Assembly (NCBI GenBank): GCA_963735955.1
Contig: CAVTND010000027.1
Span: forward strand, 1-64,000
Direction of reading: 5' to 3'
Length of the DNA: 64,000 nt
Source: CAVTND01 sp963735955
GTDB lineage: Bacteria > Pseudomonadota > Gammaproteobacteria > Burkholderiales > Burkholderiaceae_F
The position numbers and the translations under genes are program-made. The notes under the pieces were generated by a model, which saw only the letters and a list, made by a program, of their open reading frames with translations, was not told the origin of the DNA and searched no databases. Positions 26,573 through 36,484 of this stretch are shown here, piece by piece; position 1 is the stretch's first letter, and the number at the start of each line of letters is the position of its first letter.

Positions 26573-27768
26573 CTAGGCCCGGAGTGCCTGATCCAGGTCG
26601 CGCTTCAGATCTGCAATGGACTCGAGCCCGACCGCGATGCGAATCAGCCCTTCGCCGATGCCGGCACGCGAACGCGCCTCGGGAGTGATGCGGCCGTGAG
26701 TAGTCGTGGCCGGATGTGTGATCGTGGTTCGGGTGTCGCCGAGATTCCCGGTGATCGACATCAGGCGCGTGCGGTCGATAACTGACCAGGCGCGCGCACG
26801 CTTCTCGTCAGGCCCTGCCCCGCCGACCTCGAAGGAAACAACCGCGCCCGCCATCGACTGCTGTCGCGCGCACAGTTCCGCCTGCGGATGCGACGAGAGT
26901 CCGGGAAAGTGGACATGCTCCACGTCGGGGTGCAGCGCGAGCCATTCGGCCAGCGCCTGGGCCGTCGCACACTGCGCGCGCAGCCGCACGCTCAGCGTCT
27001 CGAGCCCCTTGAGCAACACCCAGGCGTTGAACGGCGACAGGCTCGGCCCGGTTGTTCGCAACACCGGCAACAGCTGCTCGCGAATGAAGGCGCGCGAACC
27101 CAGCACCGCGCCACCCAGCACGCGGCCCTGGCCGTCGAGAAATTTGGTGCGCTGAATGGATCACGACATCGACACCGAACTCGAGCGGCCGCTGCAGCAC
27201 CGGCGTGCAGAAGCAGTTGTCGACCACCGCGAGTGCACCGCTGTCGCGGCCGAGTCGGGCAAACTCGTCGAGATCGACCAGTTCCATCAGCGGATTGGAA
27301 GGCGTTTCGCAGTAGAGCAGACGCGTGCGCGGCGTGACTGCGGCGCGCCACGCCGCGGGATCCTTCGCATCGACATAGCTGATTTCGATACCGAAACGCG
27401 CACAGCACGGTCGAGAACAATTGAATGGTCGCGCCAAACACGTTGGCGGCGCAGACCACGTGGTCGCCGGCACGCAGAACCGCCAGACAGGTCGCCGTGA
27501 TGGCCGACATGCCGGAGGCGATGGCAAGGCAGTCCTCGGCGCCCTCGAGCGAGGCAAGGCGCTGCTCGAACATGCTGACCGTCGGATTGGTGAAGCGCGA
27601 GTAGACGTAGCCCTCGGCTTCACCGGAAAAGCGCTCTGCCGCCTGCGCCGCGTTGTCAAACACGAAACTCGAGGTCAGGAAGACCGCCTCGCTGTGCTCG
27701 TTGAACTGCGAGCGCTGCGTGCCGGCGCGCACAGCGCGCGTATCAAAGTCGAAACTGTCGTCGGACAT
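26573..27768 (-). CDS. metZ: O-succinylhomoserine sulfhydrylase MetZ, two frameshifts
   Basis: A PLP enzyme of the Cys/Met-metabolism family that makes homocysteine from O-succinylhomoserine and sulfide. The first frame starts MSDDSFDFDTRAVRAGTQR and includes SGMSAITATCLAVLRAGDH. The second frame carries GIEISYVDAKDPAAW, TRLLYCETPSNPLMELVD and DNCFCTPVLQRPLEFGVD. The third carries RVLGGAVLGSRAF, through SITGNLGDTRTTITHPATTT to LDQALRA. Shifts lie near 27408 and 27149. The second is one extra base directly before the codons for the PLP-binding Thr-Lys (ATKFLDGQG). Bridged, it is about 398 aa, normal. A SAM-II riboswitch and terminator immediately precede the ATG. Confidence 0.92.
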
Positions 27769-27800
27769 AAAAAAACCCGCTGGCCAAGCGCAGCGGGTTT
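27769..27800 (-). terminator. intrinsic terminator of the metZ leader
   Basis: On the minus strand, AAACCCGCTG (27782-27773 as the 3' arm partner) and CAGCGGGTTT form a 10-bp stem with an 8-nt loop, followed by a run of seven T ending at the metZ ATG. The upstream arm can instead pair with GGGTT at the end of the riboswitch, making the two folds exclusive. Confidence 0.85.
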
Positions 27801-27808
27801 CGAGGCAA

Positions 27809-27864
27809 CCCTTCGCTTTAGCCGTATTTGTTAAGCGCCCGCAAGCTGAATCAAATCGGCGCGA
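27809..27864 (-). promoter_or_regulatory. SAM-II riboswitch (SAM-alpha) controlling metZ
   Basis: Minus-strand reading: GCGCC, then GATTTGATTCAGCTTGC, then closing GGCGC, then TTAACAAATACGGCTAAAG and GAAGGG. The P1 stem GCGCC/GGCGC, the loop block GATTTGA, the AAAT...GGCTAAA block and the terminal AAGGG match the SAM-II pseudoknot aptamer in order and spacing. SAM binding should fold the AAGGG segment into the pseudoknot, freeing AACCC to form the terminator and switching metZ off. Location before a homocysteine-forming gene fits. Confidence 0.85.
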
Positions 27865-27870
27865 TACGGA

Positions 27871-27876
27871 ATTGTA
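27871..27876 (-). promoter_or_regulatory. possible -10 box of a metZ promoter
   Basis: TACAAT on the minus strand (5 of 6 to TATAAT) lies two bases after the purF stop. A start about 7 bases on would put the RNA 5' end at the beginning of the riboswitch. No good -35 is visible. Confidence 0.35.
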
Positions 27877-27878
27877 CG

Positions 27879-29398
27879 TCAGTCGGCCGATGCCAGGTTG
27901 AGATTCAGCTGGGCGCGGGGTTCGCCGTCGCCGCCGGTATTGGCCTCCCGCGCCGCCTCAAGGCGGTCCAGATACTCGGGCGTGACATCACCGGTGATGT
28001 ACTCGCCGTCGAAGCAGCTCGCTTCAAAGTTCGTCAGGTGCGGGCCGAGTTCGGAGACCGAGCGCTTCATCGCGTCGATGTCCTGATAGACCAGACCATC
28101 TGCCTCGATCAGCCGGCATATCTCCTCGTCGGAGCGGCCGTGCGCGATCAGTTCGCTGCGCGTCGGCATGTCGATGCCGTAGACGTTCGGATAACGCACC
28201 GGCGGAGCGGCCGACGCGAAGATGACGCTTGTTGGCGCCTGCTTCGCGCGCCATGTGGACGATCTCGCGTGACGTGGTCCCGCGCACGATCGAGTCGTCG
28301 ACCAGCAGCACGTTCTTGCCTTTGAACTCGGTCGGCAACGCGTTGAGCTTCTGCCGCACGCTGCGCTTGCGCACGGCCTGGCCCGGCATGATGAAGGTGC
28401 GGCCGACATAGCGATTCTTGAAATAGCCTTCGCGAAATTCCAGCCCCAGTTTTCCGGCAAGCTGCATGGCTGCCGGCCGCGAGGTATCCGGGATTGGCAT
28501 GACCACGTCGATCTCGCCGGCTCGAAACTGGCGCTTGATCTTGTCCGCGAGGTGTTCGCCCATTCGGAGGCGCGAGCCATAGACACTGACGCCGTTCATC
28601 ACCGAGTCGGGCCGTGCAAAGTAGACGTACTCGAAGATGCAGGGATTGAGCGAGGTCTGCTCCGCACACTGCTGGGCGTAGAAATTGCCGTCGAGATCGA
28701 TGAAGATCGCCTCGCCCGGCGCGACGTCGCGCACGAACTTGAAACCGGAGCCCTCCAGCGCGACCGATTCGCTCGCGACCAGATACTCGGTTCCGGAATC
28801 GGTCTCGTTGATACCGTAGACCAGCGGGCGGATGCCGAATGGGTCGCGGAAACGCGAGGATGCCGTGGTTTGCAATGTGCGCGACACAGGCATAAGCACC
28901 ACGCACGCGTCGGTGCAGCCCGGCAACCGCGCGGAAAATAGTCGCCGGGTCCAGCGTGTAGGTCGCCGAGAATTCCTGCAGTTCGTGCGCCAGCACATTG
29001 AGCAGGACCTCGGAGTCGGAGTTGGTGTTGATGTGCCGCCGGTCAATGCGGAACATTTCGCTTTTCAACTGTTCGGCATTGGTCAGGTTGCCGTTATGCG
29101 CCAGCGTGATCCCAAACGGAGCGTTGACGTAGAACGGCTGCGCCTCCTCGGGATTGGCGGCCGACCCGGCGGTTGGATAACGAACATGGGCAATACCCGC
29201 ATTGCCGGCGAGATTGCGCATATTGCGGGTACGGAAGATCTCCCGCACCATGCCGTTGCCTTTCCACATGGAAAAGTTGCTGCCTGCGCCGGTGGCAATG
29301 CCTGCGGCGTCCTGACCGCGATGCTGCAGCAGCTGCAGGGAGTCGTATAGCAACTGGTTGACCGGTGCGGTTGCGACTACTCCGACGATTCCACACAT
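27879..29398 (-). CDS. purF: amidophosphoribosyltransferase PurF, two frameshifts
   Basis: PurF makes 5-phosphoribosylamine from PRPP and glutamine, the first purine step. The start MCGIVGVVATAPVNQ exposes Cys2 as the Ntn-amidotransferase nucleophile, with QHRGQDAAGIAT and AHVRYPTAGSAANPEEAQ following. Near 28850 an extra T shifts the frame from GILAF to RDPFGIRPLVYGINET. Near 28235 a second shift leads to the C-terminus (PVRYPNVYGIDMPTRSEL to LNLNLASAD). The PRPP loop is NVLLVDDSIVRGTTSRE. Bridged length is about 505 aa. It follows cvpA, the usual partner. Confidence 0.94.
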
Positions 29399-29416
29399 AG
29401 GACGTTACTTTCTCCC

Positions 29417-29914
29417 TCAGCGCCCGCGCGCAGAGAACTCTGCAAGCGGTTCCGGCAACCACGGCGACGCGAATCGTACGCCGGCCTGCACCCACGGCAA
29501 GACCTTGGAATCCTGCCACCAGGCCTGAGTCGTTGCTCCGGTGGCCCCTGCAAGCAGAACCGCGGCACCGATCAGCAGCACGCCCCGCGCGATCCCGAAG
29601 ACACCGCCAAGAACGCGGTCCTCGGCGGTCAACTTGCCCGCCGCCAGTGCAGCGCGTACCGCGGCGCCGATCAGTCCGGCGAGGATCAGCGCGCCAATCA
29701 GGATCGCAAGCGCGGCCAGTGCAACGCGCAATGCGCTCGGTATCTCAATCGGCATCGCCGCGCCAAGAGGCGCCGCCAGTTGCAGGGCCAGAACAATTCC
29801 GACCACCCAGCCCGCAAGCGCGAGCAATTCGCGCACCATGCCGCGCGCGACTCCAAGCAGGATTGAAAGGGCGAAGATTGCGACGAGGGCCGAGTCGATC
29901 GCGCTCATCAACAT
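29417..29914 (-). CDS. cvpA: CvpA family membrane protein
   Basis: A 165-aa inner-membrane protein with four hydrophobic segments (about 8-30, 36-55, 65-88 and 108-130). Landmarks are GVARGMVRELLALAGWVVG and LGGVFGIARGVLLIGA. CvpA was named for colicin V production and is usually cotranscribed with purF, as here; it is also linked to envelope stress tolerance. The first ATG (29914) overlaps the stop of the SPOR gene (TAATG); an ATG two codons later is an alternative. Confidence 0.92.
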   Translation of the reverse strand: MLMSAIDSALVAIFALSILLGVARGMVRELLALAGWVVGIVLALQLAAPLGAAMPIEIPSALRVALAALAILIGALILAGLIGAAVRAALAAGKLTAEDRVLGGVFGIARGVLLIGAAVLLAGATGATTQAWWQDSKVLPWVQAGVRFASPWLPEPLAEFSARGR

Positions 29915-30681
29915 TAGGCGGTCACGATATTGGCAGAAATGCCGATCGCCTTGAGCCGCGCGCGCACCTTGTCGGCGTCGTCGCGGGTCGCGAAAGGGCC
30001 GACACGCACGCGATAACGCGCCCCGTCCTTGGTCTCGGCACGTTCGGTGTAGGGAGCGAGACCGGACTTCCGCAGCCGCTCGGACAACTCGCGCGCCGCG
30101 GCCTCGCTGGCCGGCGCAGCGGCCTGCACGGCAAACTTGCCGCCCTTGACCACGGCCGGCACAGTCTCCGCGGTTGCGACATTTGCAGCACTTGCGCCGC
30201 TGGACTTGCCATCCAGCAGGGTGCGCGCACGCTGCTCTTCCTCCTTGCTCGCAGCTGCCTTGCCGCTCGACTTGCCCTTGTCGGCGGCCTTCGTCTCGGG
30301 TTCGACCTTGCCTGGTGACTCGGAAGTCGCCGGCGCATCCGCCGGAGGGGCCAGCGGAGCATTCTCGGGAGCAGGTACCGGCGGCAGCGACAGGCGCGGC
30401 GTAAAGGGGGTCTTCTCGCTTGGTATATCGATCGCAATGTTGTCGGACACCGGCCGCGGCGCAGGATCCAGAATCATGGGTACGACGACGGCCACGGTAA
30501 GCAGCAGGGCTGCCGCGCCGATCAAACGGCGACGAGCGCGCACACGCAGCGCCGCACCTGGATCTGATCGGTCGTTGTTGTCGTCGTCGCCGGCCGTGGC
30601 GGATTGCGATGTGCCGCGAGGGGACCGCTTCGCGGCGACGTCGGCGCTAGTTTTCTTGCGGCGCCAGAAGGCCAGACCCAT
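29914..30681 (-). CDS. SPOR-domain (DedD-like) cell-division-associated protein
   Basis: About 255 aa. I chose ATG 30681 (MGLAFWRRKKTS) because a GAGGTGGGA box precedes it; a TTG eight codons upstream overlaps folC. The cytoplasmic N-terminus is basic. One TM segment lies at about 52-72 (RLIGAAALLLTVAVVVPMIL), then a Pro/Ala-rich periplasmic linker. A C-terminal SPOR domain covers about 180-255 (GKFAVQAAAPASEAAARELS, YRVRVGPFATRDDADKVRA). SPOR domains bind denuded septal peptidoglycan. The folC-SPOR-cvpA-purF order is that of E. coli folC-dedD-cvpA-purF. Confidence 0.9.
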   Translation of the reverse strand: MGLAFWRRKKTSADVAAKRSPRGTSQSATAGDDDNNDRSDPGAALRVRARRRLIGAAALLLTVAVVVPMILDPAPRPVSDNIAIDIPSEKTPFTPRLSLPPVPAPENAPLAPPADAPATSESPGKVEPETKAADKGKSSGKAAASKEEEQRARTLLDGKSSGASAANVATAETVPAVVKGGKFAVQAAAPASEAAARELSERLRKSGLAPYTERAETKDGARYRVRVGPFATRDDADKVRARLKAIGISANIVTA

Positions 30682-30701
30682 TCCCACCTCAATCGAAGTC
30701 C

Positions 30702-31979
30702 TCAACCGTCGGCAGCACGCTTGGCACGTACAACTTCTGCCACCGTCAGGAAGGAACCGAACGCAAGAATTCTATCATCGGGACCAGCACTCTCCCGTGC
30801 GTGCTCATAGGCCGCAGCGATCGATTCGTGCTCGCAGATCGAACCGGCCCCAATGCCAGGCGCCGCGCGAACGAGAGCTGCGACGTCAGCCGCGCTGATA
30901 CCACGCTCGCCAGGGGTCGGGCCTACGTGCCAGTGATCAATGCGGCCACGCAACCGCGCGATGACACCAGCAATGTCCTTGTCTCGAAGCATGCCGAACA
31001 CGGCGTGCGTTTCCGGGTGATAGCTCATGCTGTCGAGATTTGCGGCCAGCACAGCCGCCGCGTGCGGATTGTGAGCAACGTCAAGAATCGTCGTCGGCCG
31101 ACCGGGCAGCACCTGGAAACGCGCCGGGATCTCCGCCTTCAGCAAACCGTGGCGGACTGCCTGCTGGGACACCGGAAGCTTGTCGGTCAGCGACTCAAGC
31201 GCGGCCAACGCACCACTGGCGTTCAACAACTGATTGGCACCACGCAGGGCCGGATAGGGAAGACTCGCGCGGCGCAGGGTGCGGCCGCCATAGCTCCATT
31301 GCTGGCGATCACCCTGGTAGTTGAAATCGTGGCCGAAGCGCCAAAGATCGGCCCCGATTCGCGCAGCATGTTCGAGCAACGTGGCCGGTGGCTGCGGATC
31401 GCTGCAGATCGCCGGTCGGTGCGAACGGAAGATGTGTGCCTTTTCAAAGCCGATCGCCTCGCGTGTCGATCCAAGGTATTCCGTGTGATCAACATCGACC
31501 GAGGTCACGATCGCGGCATCGGCATCGAGGATGTTGACTGCGTCGAGCCGGCCACCGAGGCCAACTTCGAGTACGGCGACATCAAGTCGCGCCGCCGCGA
31601 ACAGGCGCAGCACGGCAAGCGTCGTGAACTCGAAATAGGTCAGAGTGGTCGCTCCGCGCGCCGCTTCGACCGCCTCGAACTGCTCAATCAGTGACTGATC
31701 CGAGGCGTCGCTGCCGTCCACGCGCGCCCGCTCGTTGAAATCAAGCAGGTGCGGCGAGGTATAGAGCCCGACCCGATAGCCGGCCGCTCGCAGGATCGCG
31801 TCGAGCATCGCGCAGGTCGAGCCCTTCCCGTTGGTTCCACCGACGACGACGATGGTGCAGTCAAGCGCAAGTCCGAGCGACTCGGCAACCTTGAGCACGC
31901 GATCGAGCCCGAGGTCGATCGGTCGCGCATGCAGCCTTTCGATGCGGGCAAGCCAGTCGCCCAGCGAGCTCTTCGTCAA
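30702..31979 (-). CDS. folC: bifunctional folylpolyglutamate/dihydrofolate synthase FolC
   Basis: A 425-aa Mur-ligase-family enzyme that adds glutamates to folates and makes dihydrofolate from dihydropteroate. The P-loop is VVVGGTNGKGSTCAMLDAIL (about 45-64). YTSPHLLDFNERARVDG, LEVGLGGRLDAVNILD (Mg/ATP site) and TSVDVDHTEYLGST follow. The C-terminal domain includes TILDVAHNPHAAAVLAANL. Frame is intact and length is normal. Confidence 0.96.
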   Translation of the reverse strand: MTKSSLGDWLARIERLHARPIDLGLDRVLKVAESLGLALDCTIVVVGGTNGKGSTCAMLDAILRAAGYRVGLYTSPHLLDFNERARVDGSDASDQSLIEQFEAVEAARGATTLTYFEFTTLAVLRLFAAARLDVAVLEVGLGGRLDAVNILDADAAIVTSVDVDHTEYLGSTREAIGFEKAHIFRSHRPAICSDPQPPATLLEHAARIGADLWRFGHDFNYQGDRQQWSYGGRTLRRASLPYPALRGANQLLNASGALAALESLTDKLPVSQQAVRHGLLKAEIPARFQVLPGRPTTILDVAHNPHAAAVLAANLDSMSYHPETHAVFGMLRDKDIAGVIARLRGRIDHWHVGPTPGERGISAADVAALVRAAPGIGAGSICEHESIAAAYEHARESAGPDDRILAFGSFLTVAEVVRAKRAADG

Positions 31980-32013
31980 GGAAGGCGCGAATTGATGGTG
32001 CTGAGCGATGGCG

Positions 32014-32887
32014 TCAGCTTATGGCGTCGCTCGGTTGCCTGAGCAGCATCGCCAGCAACTGAGCGATTTCGTCACGCATCTGTCGACGGTCGACGATCAT
32101 GTCGATCGCGCCCTTGGTCAGCAGGAACTCGGCGCGCTGGAATCCTTCGGGCAATTTCTCCCGCACGGTCTGCTCGATCACGCGTGGGCCCGCGAATCCG
32201 ATCAGCGCCTTCGGCTCGGCGATCACGACGTCGCCCATGAACGCGAAACTGGCGGACACACCGCCCATGGTCGGATCAGCCAGCACCGAAATGAACGGCA
32301 ATCCGGCCTTCGGCCAGCCGCGCGATCATCGCCGTGGTCTTCGCCATCTGCAGCAGTGACAGCAGGCCTTCCTGCATGCGCGCGCCGCCGGTCGACGTGA
32401 TGCAGATGAACGGCACTTTCTGTTCGATCGCGGTCTGGACGCCGCGCACGAATCGCTCGCCGACCACCGAGCCCATCGAGCCACCCATGAAACTCGAATT
32501 CGAAGCAGGCGACCACCACTGGCAGCGCGCGAATCGAACCGCCAATCACGATCAGCGCATCGGTCTCGCCGGTTTCACTCATCGCCTCCTGCAGGCGATC
32601 CGGATACGGCGGCTGTCCTTGAACTTGAGCGCGTCGACCGGCAGGACTTCCTGGCCGATTTCATAGCGGCCTTCGGCATCGAGCAGCGCATCAAGCCGCG
32701 CGCGCGCACCAATGCGCAGGTGGTGAGCGCATTTCGGACAGACGTGCAGCGTCTTTTCCAGCTCGGCGGTGTACAGCACCGCCTCGCAGCCGGGACACTT
32801 GGTCCAGAGACCTTCGGGCACGCTCTTGCGGGCGGCGCCCTCTTCGCGCTTGATGCGCGGCGGAAGAATCTTGTCGATCCAGCTCAT
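32014..32887 (-). CDS. accD: acetyl-CoA carboxylase carboxyltransferase subunit beta AccD, three frameshifts
   Basis: AccD pairs with AccA to transfer CO2 from biotin to acetyl-CoA, the first step of fatty acid synthesis. The N-terminal Zn ribbon is visible: CPGCEAVLYTAELEK then CPKCAHHL. Frame changes near 32612, 32490 and 32307 must be bridged. Each is a single base, for example TTTC for TTC before MGGSMGSVVGERFVRG. Later blocks are PFICITSTGGARMQEGLLSL (CoA-binding), VLADPTMGGVSASFAFMGD and FAGPRVIEQTVREKLPEGFQ. Bridged length is about 290 aa. The protein is essential, so the breaks are almost certainly sequence errors. Confidence 0.94.
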
Positions 32888-32927
32888 CGTGTATCGATCC
32901 CGCTCATCGTGGCCTTGGACTTCGAAA

Positions 32928-33748
32928 TCATGCCGCCTCCTGAACGTTGTCGTTGTCGAGGGCGCTTCGAACTTCGATTGACGAAGCGTTACGACCTCGG
33001 CGACGCCTGCGCGCGCGGCGGCTTTCGAGCTCTTCGATCAGACGCGAGCCGATGACGACCGCGTCGGCCACCCGCGCAACGGCGCGCGCACTGGCCGCGT
33101 CGCGAATGCCGAAGCCGACGCCGATCGGAACCTGGGTATGGCGACGGATCAGCGGCAGCTTGGCGGCGACGCTCGGCCACATCGAGATGTCCTGCACCGG
33201 TGATTCCCTTGAGGCTCACGTAGTACACGTAGCCAGCCGCATGGCGCGCGACGCTCTCGATACGCTGGTCGGTCGAGGTCGGCGCCAGCAGGAAGATCGG
33301 GTCGATTTCGACACCGCTCATTGCGCCGAAAATTCCTCGCACTCCTCCGGCGGATAGTCGACGACCAGCACGCCGTCCACTCCCGCCGCCGAGGCGGCCG
33401 CGGCGAAGGCCGACACGTCCCATGCGCTCGATCGGATTGGCGTAGCCCATCAGTACGACCGGCGTGTCGGTGTCCGACCGTCGAAATTCCTCCACCATCG
33501 CCAGGATCGCGCGCAGCCCGACGCCTTGCGGATCGCACGTTCCGCGGCGCGCTGTATCACCGGACCATCAGCCATCGGATCCGAGAAAGGCACGCCGAGC
33601 TCGATCACGTCGGCGCCGGCACGCGCCAGCGCATGCATCAGCGGCACGGTGAGTCGCGCGTGACGGATCGCCGGCACAGATATAGGGAATCAGTCCCTTG
33701 CGATCCGCCAGCACGCAGGTCCTGCAAAGCGGGCTGAATGCGCGACAT
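32928..33748 (-). CDS. trpA: tryptophan synthase alpha chain TrpA, multiple frameshifts
   Basis: TrpA cleaves indole-glycerol phosphate to indole for TrpB. Pieces in successive frames are MSRIQPAL, LMHALARAGADVIELGVPFS with the catalytic Glu, DPMADGPVIQRAAERA with the catalytic Asp, TDTPVVLMGYANPIERMG, AGYVYYVSLKGITGA, and VPIGVGFGIRDAASARAVA. At least five single-base shifts lie between them (about 33690, 33530, 33425, 33330 and 33200). Bridged length is about 272 aa. The ATG overlaps the trpB stop (TGATG). Confidence 0.9.
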
Positions 33749-35004
33749 CAGGCTTCGACTTCTCGATCGCGATCGACGCTTCGCGGCACGATGCGCGGCA
33801 GAAGAACTCGAAGCCGCCGGCTTCCGCCACGATGTGCAGGTCCTTGTCGCCCCGGCCCGACAGATTCACCAGCAGCACCTTGTCTTTCGGCATGGTCGGC
33901 GCGAGCTTCGCGCGCGTGCGCGAGGGCGTGACTCGATTCGAGCGCGGGAATGATTCCTTCGATCCGGCAGCAGTCGTGGAACGCCGCTGAGCGCCTCGTC
34001 GTCGGTCGCACCGACGTACTCGCGCGCGACCGCTGTCCTTGAGCCAGGCGTGCTCGGGCCCGACACCCGGGTAGTCGAGCCCGGCGCTGACCGAATGGGT
34101 CTCGGTGATCTGACCGTCTTCGTCTTGCAACAGATACGTGCGATTGCCGTGCAGCACGCCGGGAGTCCCGCACTGCAGGCTCGCCGCATGGCGCATCGTC
34201 GTCAGGCCCTCGCCTGCAGCCTCGACACCGATCAGGCTCACGTTCTCGTGGGCGATGTAGTCGTAGAAGATGCCCATCGCATTGCTGCCGCCGCCGACAC
34301 ACGCGATCACCGCATCGGGCTGGCGGCCCACCATGCGTCGGCATCTGTTCGATGCACTCCTTGCCGACCACTGAATTGAAGTCGCGCACCATCATCGGAT
34401 ACGGATGCGGGCCGGCGACCGTGCCGATGATGTAGAAGGTGTTTTCGACGTGCGTGACCCAGTCGCGCATCGCTTCGTTCAGGGCATCCTTCAACGTGCG
34501 GCTGCCACTTTCGACCGGCACGACCGTCGCGCCGAGCAGTTTCATCCGGTAGACATTGGCCGCCTGACGGCCGATGTCTTCGCTGCCCATGTAGACCACG
34601 CACTCCATGCCGAAGCGCGCGGCAACGGTGGCGGTCGCCACGCCGTGCTGACCGGCGCCGGTTTCTGCGATCACGCGCGGCTTGCCCATGCGGCGGGCGA
34701 GCAGTGCCTGGCCGATCGTGTTGTTGATCTTGTGCGCGCCGGTGTGATTGAGATCTTCGCGCTTCAGATAGATCTGCGCGCCGCCCAGCATCTCGCTCCA
34801 GCGCCGGGCGTGATAGATCGGGCTCGGCCGACCGACAAAGTGGTCCAGTTCGCGCTCGAACTCGGCGACGAACTCGGGATCCACGCGGTACTTCTCGTAG
34901 GCGTCGCGCAGTTCCTCGAGCGCATGCATCAGCGTCTCGGCGACGAAGATGCCGCCGTACGGACCAAAGTGACCGCGGTTGTCAGGCAGGTCGTAGGGCT
35001 TCAT
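33748..35004 (-). CDS. trpB: tryptophan synthase beta chain TrpB, multiple frameshifts
   Basis: TrpB condenses indole and serine. The first 220 codons are intact: MKPYDLPDNRGHFGPYGGIF, the PLP lysine in NHTGAHKINNTIGQALLARR, and AETGAGQHGVATATVAARFG. From about 34332 the frame changes to DAVIACVGGGSNAMGIFYDY and GVEAAGEGLTTMRHAA, then again near 34030, 33985, 33915 and 33800. The late block VLLVNLSGRGDKDLHIVAEA is clear. The start overlaps the trpF stop (ATGA). Bridged length is about 418 aa, near the usual 400. Confidence 0.92.
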   Translation of the reverse strand: MKPYDLPDNRGHFGPYGGIFVAETLMHALEELRDAYEKYRVDPEFVAEFERELDHFVGRPSPIYHARRWSEMLGGAQIYLKREDLNHTGAHKINNTIGQALLARRMGKPRVIAETGAGQHGVATATVAARFGMECVVYMGSEDIGRQAANVYRMKLLGATVVPVESGSRTLKDALNEAMRDWVTHVENTFYIIGTVAGPHPYPMMVRDFNSVVGKECIEQMPTHGGPPARCGDRVCRRRQQCDGHLLRLHRPREREPDRCRGCRRGPDDDAPCGEPAVRDSRRAARQSHVSVARRRRSDHRDPFGQRRARLPGCRARARLAQGQRSRASTSVRPTTRRSAAFHDCCRIEGIIPALESSHALAHAREARADHAERQGAAGESVGPGRQGPAHRGGSRRLRVLLPRIVPRSVDRDREVEA

Positions 35005-35652
35005 CGGGAATAGGCGGGAAATGAATCGAGCGACTCGTCGGCCGACCGTACAGCAGCGATAAACGCTTCATTTGGATTGCACTCTTCATGCCGGGTGAGT
35101 CCTCCACACCGCTGCTGACATCGACGGCGTACGGCCGCACCCGCCGAGGGCTTCGCCGACATTTCCGGCATTCGAGACCACCGGCGAGCACGACGGGTTT
35201 GTTGCGTTGAGCCGGCACCAGTGCCCAGTCGAAATGTGTGCCGCTGCCGCCGTAGCGCTTCGGACGGTGCGTCGACGCAGCAGCGCCGCCGCTGACTGAA
35301 ACTCACGCTCGCATTCTAACAAGTCGACCCCTTCGGCCATGCGGAGCGCGCGCAGGTACGGACGACCGTAGCGAGTTGCACGCCGCCTCGTGCTCGTCAC
35401 CGTGAAACTGCAGCAAGGCATCCGGTACGGACTCGAGCGCGCCTTCGATCAGATCAGCCGACGCATTGACGAACAGCAGCACCGGCGTGACGAAAACGCC
35501 CGTCTCGCGCGCCAGCGCGCGCAGGCGCGGAGGCGACACGTAACGCGGGCTCTTCGGATAACAGTCGAACCCGACTGCGTCGGCGCCGGCGCGATCGCCG
35601 CCGCAACGTCCGCCTCACGGGTCAAACCACAGATCTTGATTCGGGTCCTCAT
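35001..35652 (-). CDS. trpF: phosphoribosylanthranilate isomerase TrpF, multiple frameshifts
   Basis: TrpF isomerises PRA in tryptophan synthesis. The start MRTRIKICGLTREADVAAAI at 35652 carries the catalytic Cys in KICGLT. Further pieces in other frames are SPPRLRALARETGVFVTPVL, LLFVNASADLIEGALESVPD, LLQFHGDEHE, VVLAGGLE and AVDVSSGVEDSPGMKS, then FIAAVRSADESLDSFPAYS at the stop. Shifts lie near 35600, 35390, 35230, 35160 and 35075. The start overlaps the truA stop and the stop overlaps the trpB start. Bridged length is about 216 aa. Confidence 0.9.
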
Positions 35653-36456
35653 CGAACCAGTTCGGCATCCTCGCGGGAGCGCGGGACTTGGAAACGGGCA
35701 TCGTACTCGACGCGCGCGAGGTAAAGCCCGTCGGGCGCCATGGTGGCGCCGCAAGGCGCGCGATCGCGGGCCGCGAGGACGGCTGCTGCATCCATGCGAC
35801 CGACTCGCCGACCGGTGCCGACCTCGACCAGCGCACCCACGATGTTGCGAACCATGTGCTGCAGGAAGGCGTTGGCCGCTGACCGTGATGCGAATCCAGC
35901 GACCGTGCCGCTCGACCTCGAGCCGCGCGAGCGTCCGCACCGGCGAACGGCCTGACATTCGGCCGCTCGAAACGATGTGAAGTCGTGAGCGGCCGATCAG
36001 TCGCTGCGCCGCCTCCTTCATCACTCGTTCATCCAGAGGACGAAACACCCAGCCGGCGCGTTGTGCGCGAGTGGCGAACGCACCGGCGCATTCAGGATCC
36101 AGTAGTCGTAGTCCGTCGGCGGCGACGAAAACCGCGCATGAAACTCGTCGGGCACGGTACGCGACCAGCGAACGGCGACGCCTGCCGGCAGAAACCGGTT
36201 GGTTCCACGGACCCAGGCCTGCAAAGCGGATCGCTCGACCGCGGTGTCGAAGTGCACGATCTGGTCAAGCGCATGGACACCGGCGTCGGTGCGGCCGGCG
36301 CAGATCGTGGCGAGTCGGCTCGCCGGCCAGTTCAGCGAGCGCGTGCTCGAGCACGTCCTGTACCGTGCCCCGATCGGGTTGGGTCTGCCAGCCATTGAAG
36401 GCCGCGCCGTCGTACTCGAGGCCGAGCGCGATGCGCACTGCGAAAGGCAGCGGCAC
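35649..36456 (-). CDS. truA: tRNA pseudouridine synthase A TruA, multiple frameshifts
   Basis: TruA makes pseudouridine 38-40 in the tRNA anticodon stem-loop. The start MPLPFAVRIALGLEYDGAAF at 36456 leads to GWQTQPDRGTVQDVLEHAL. After a shift near 36320 the catalytic block TICAGRTDAGVHALDQIVHF (Asp in GRTDAGVH) and WILNAPVRSPLAHNAPAGCF follow. After another near 36030 comes RSPVRTLARLEVERHGRWIR. Near 35875 the frame changes to VRNIVGALVEVGTGRR and reaches the stop. Bridged length is about 268 aa. Stop and trpF start overlap as ATGA. Confidence 0.92.
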
Positions 36457-36484
36457 CGGGCGGGGCTACCGCGCCGCCTACGTC

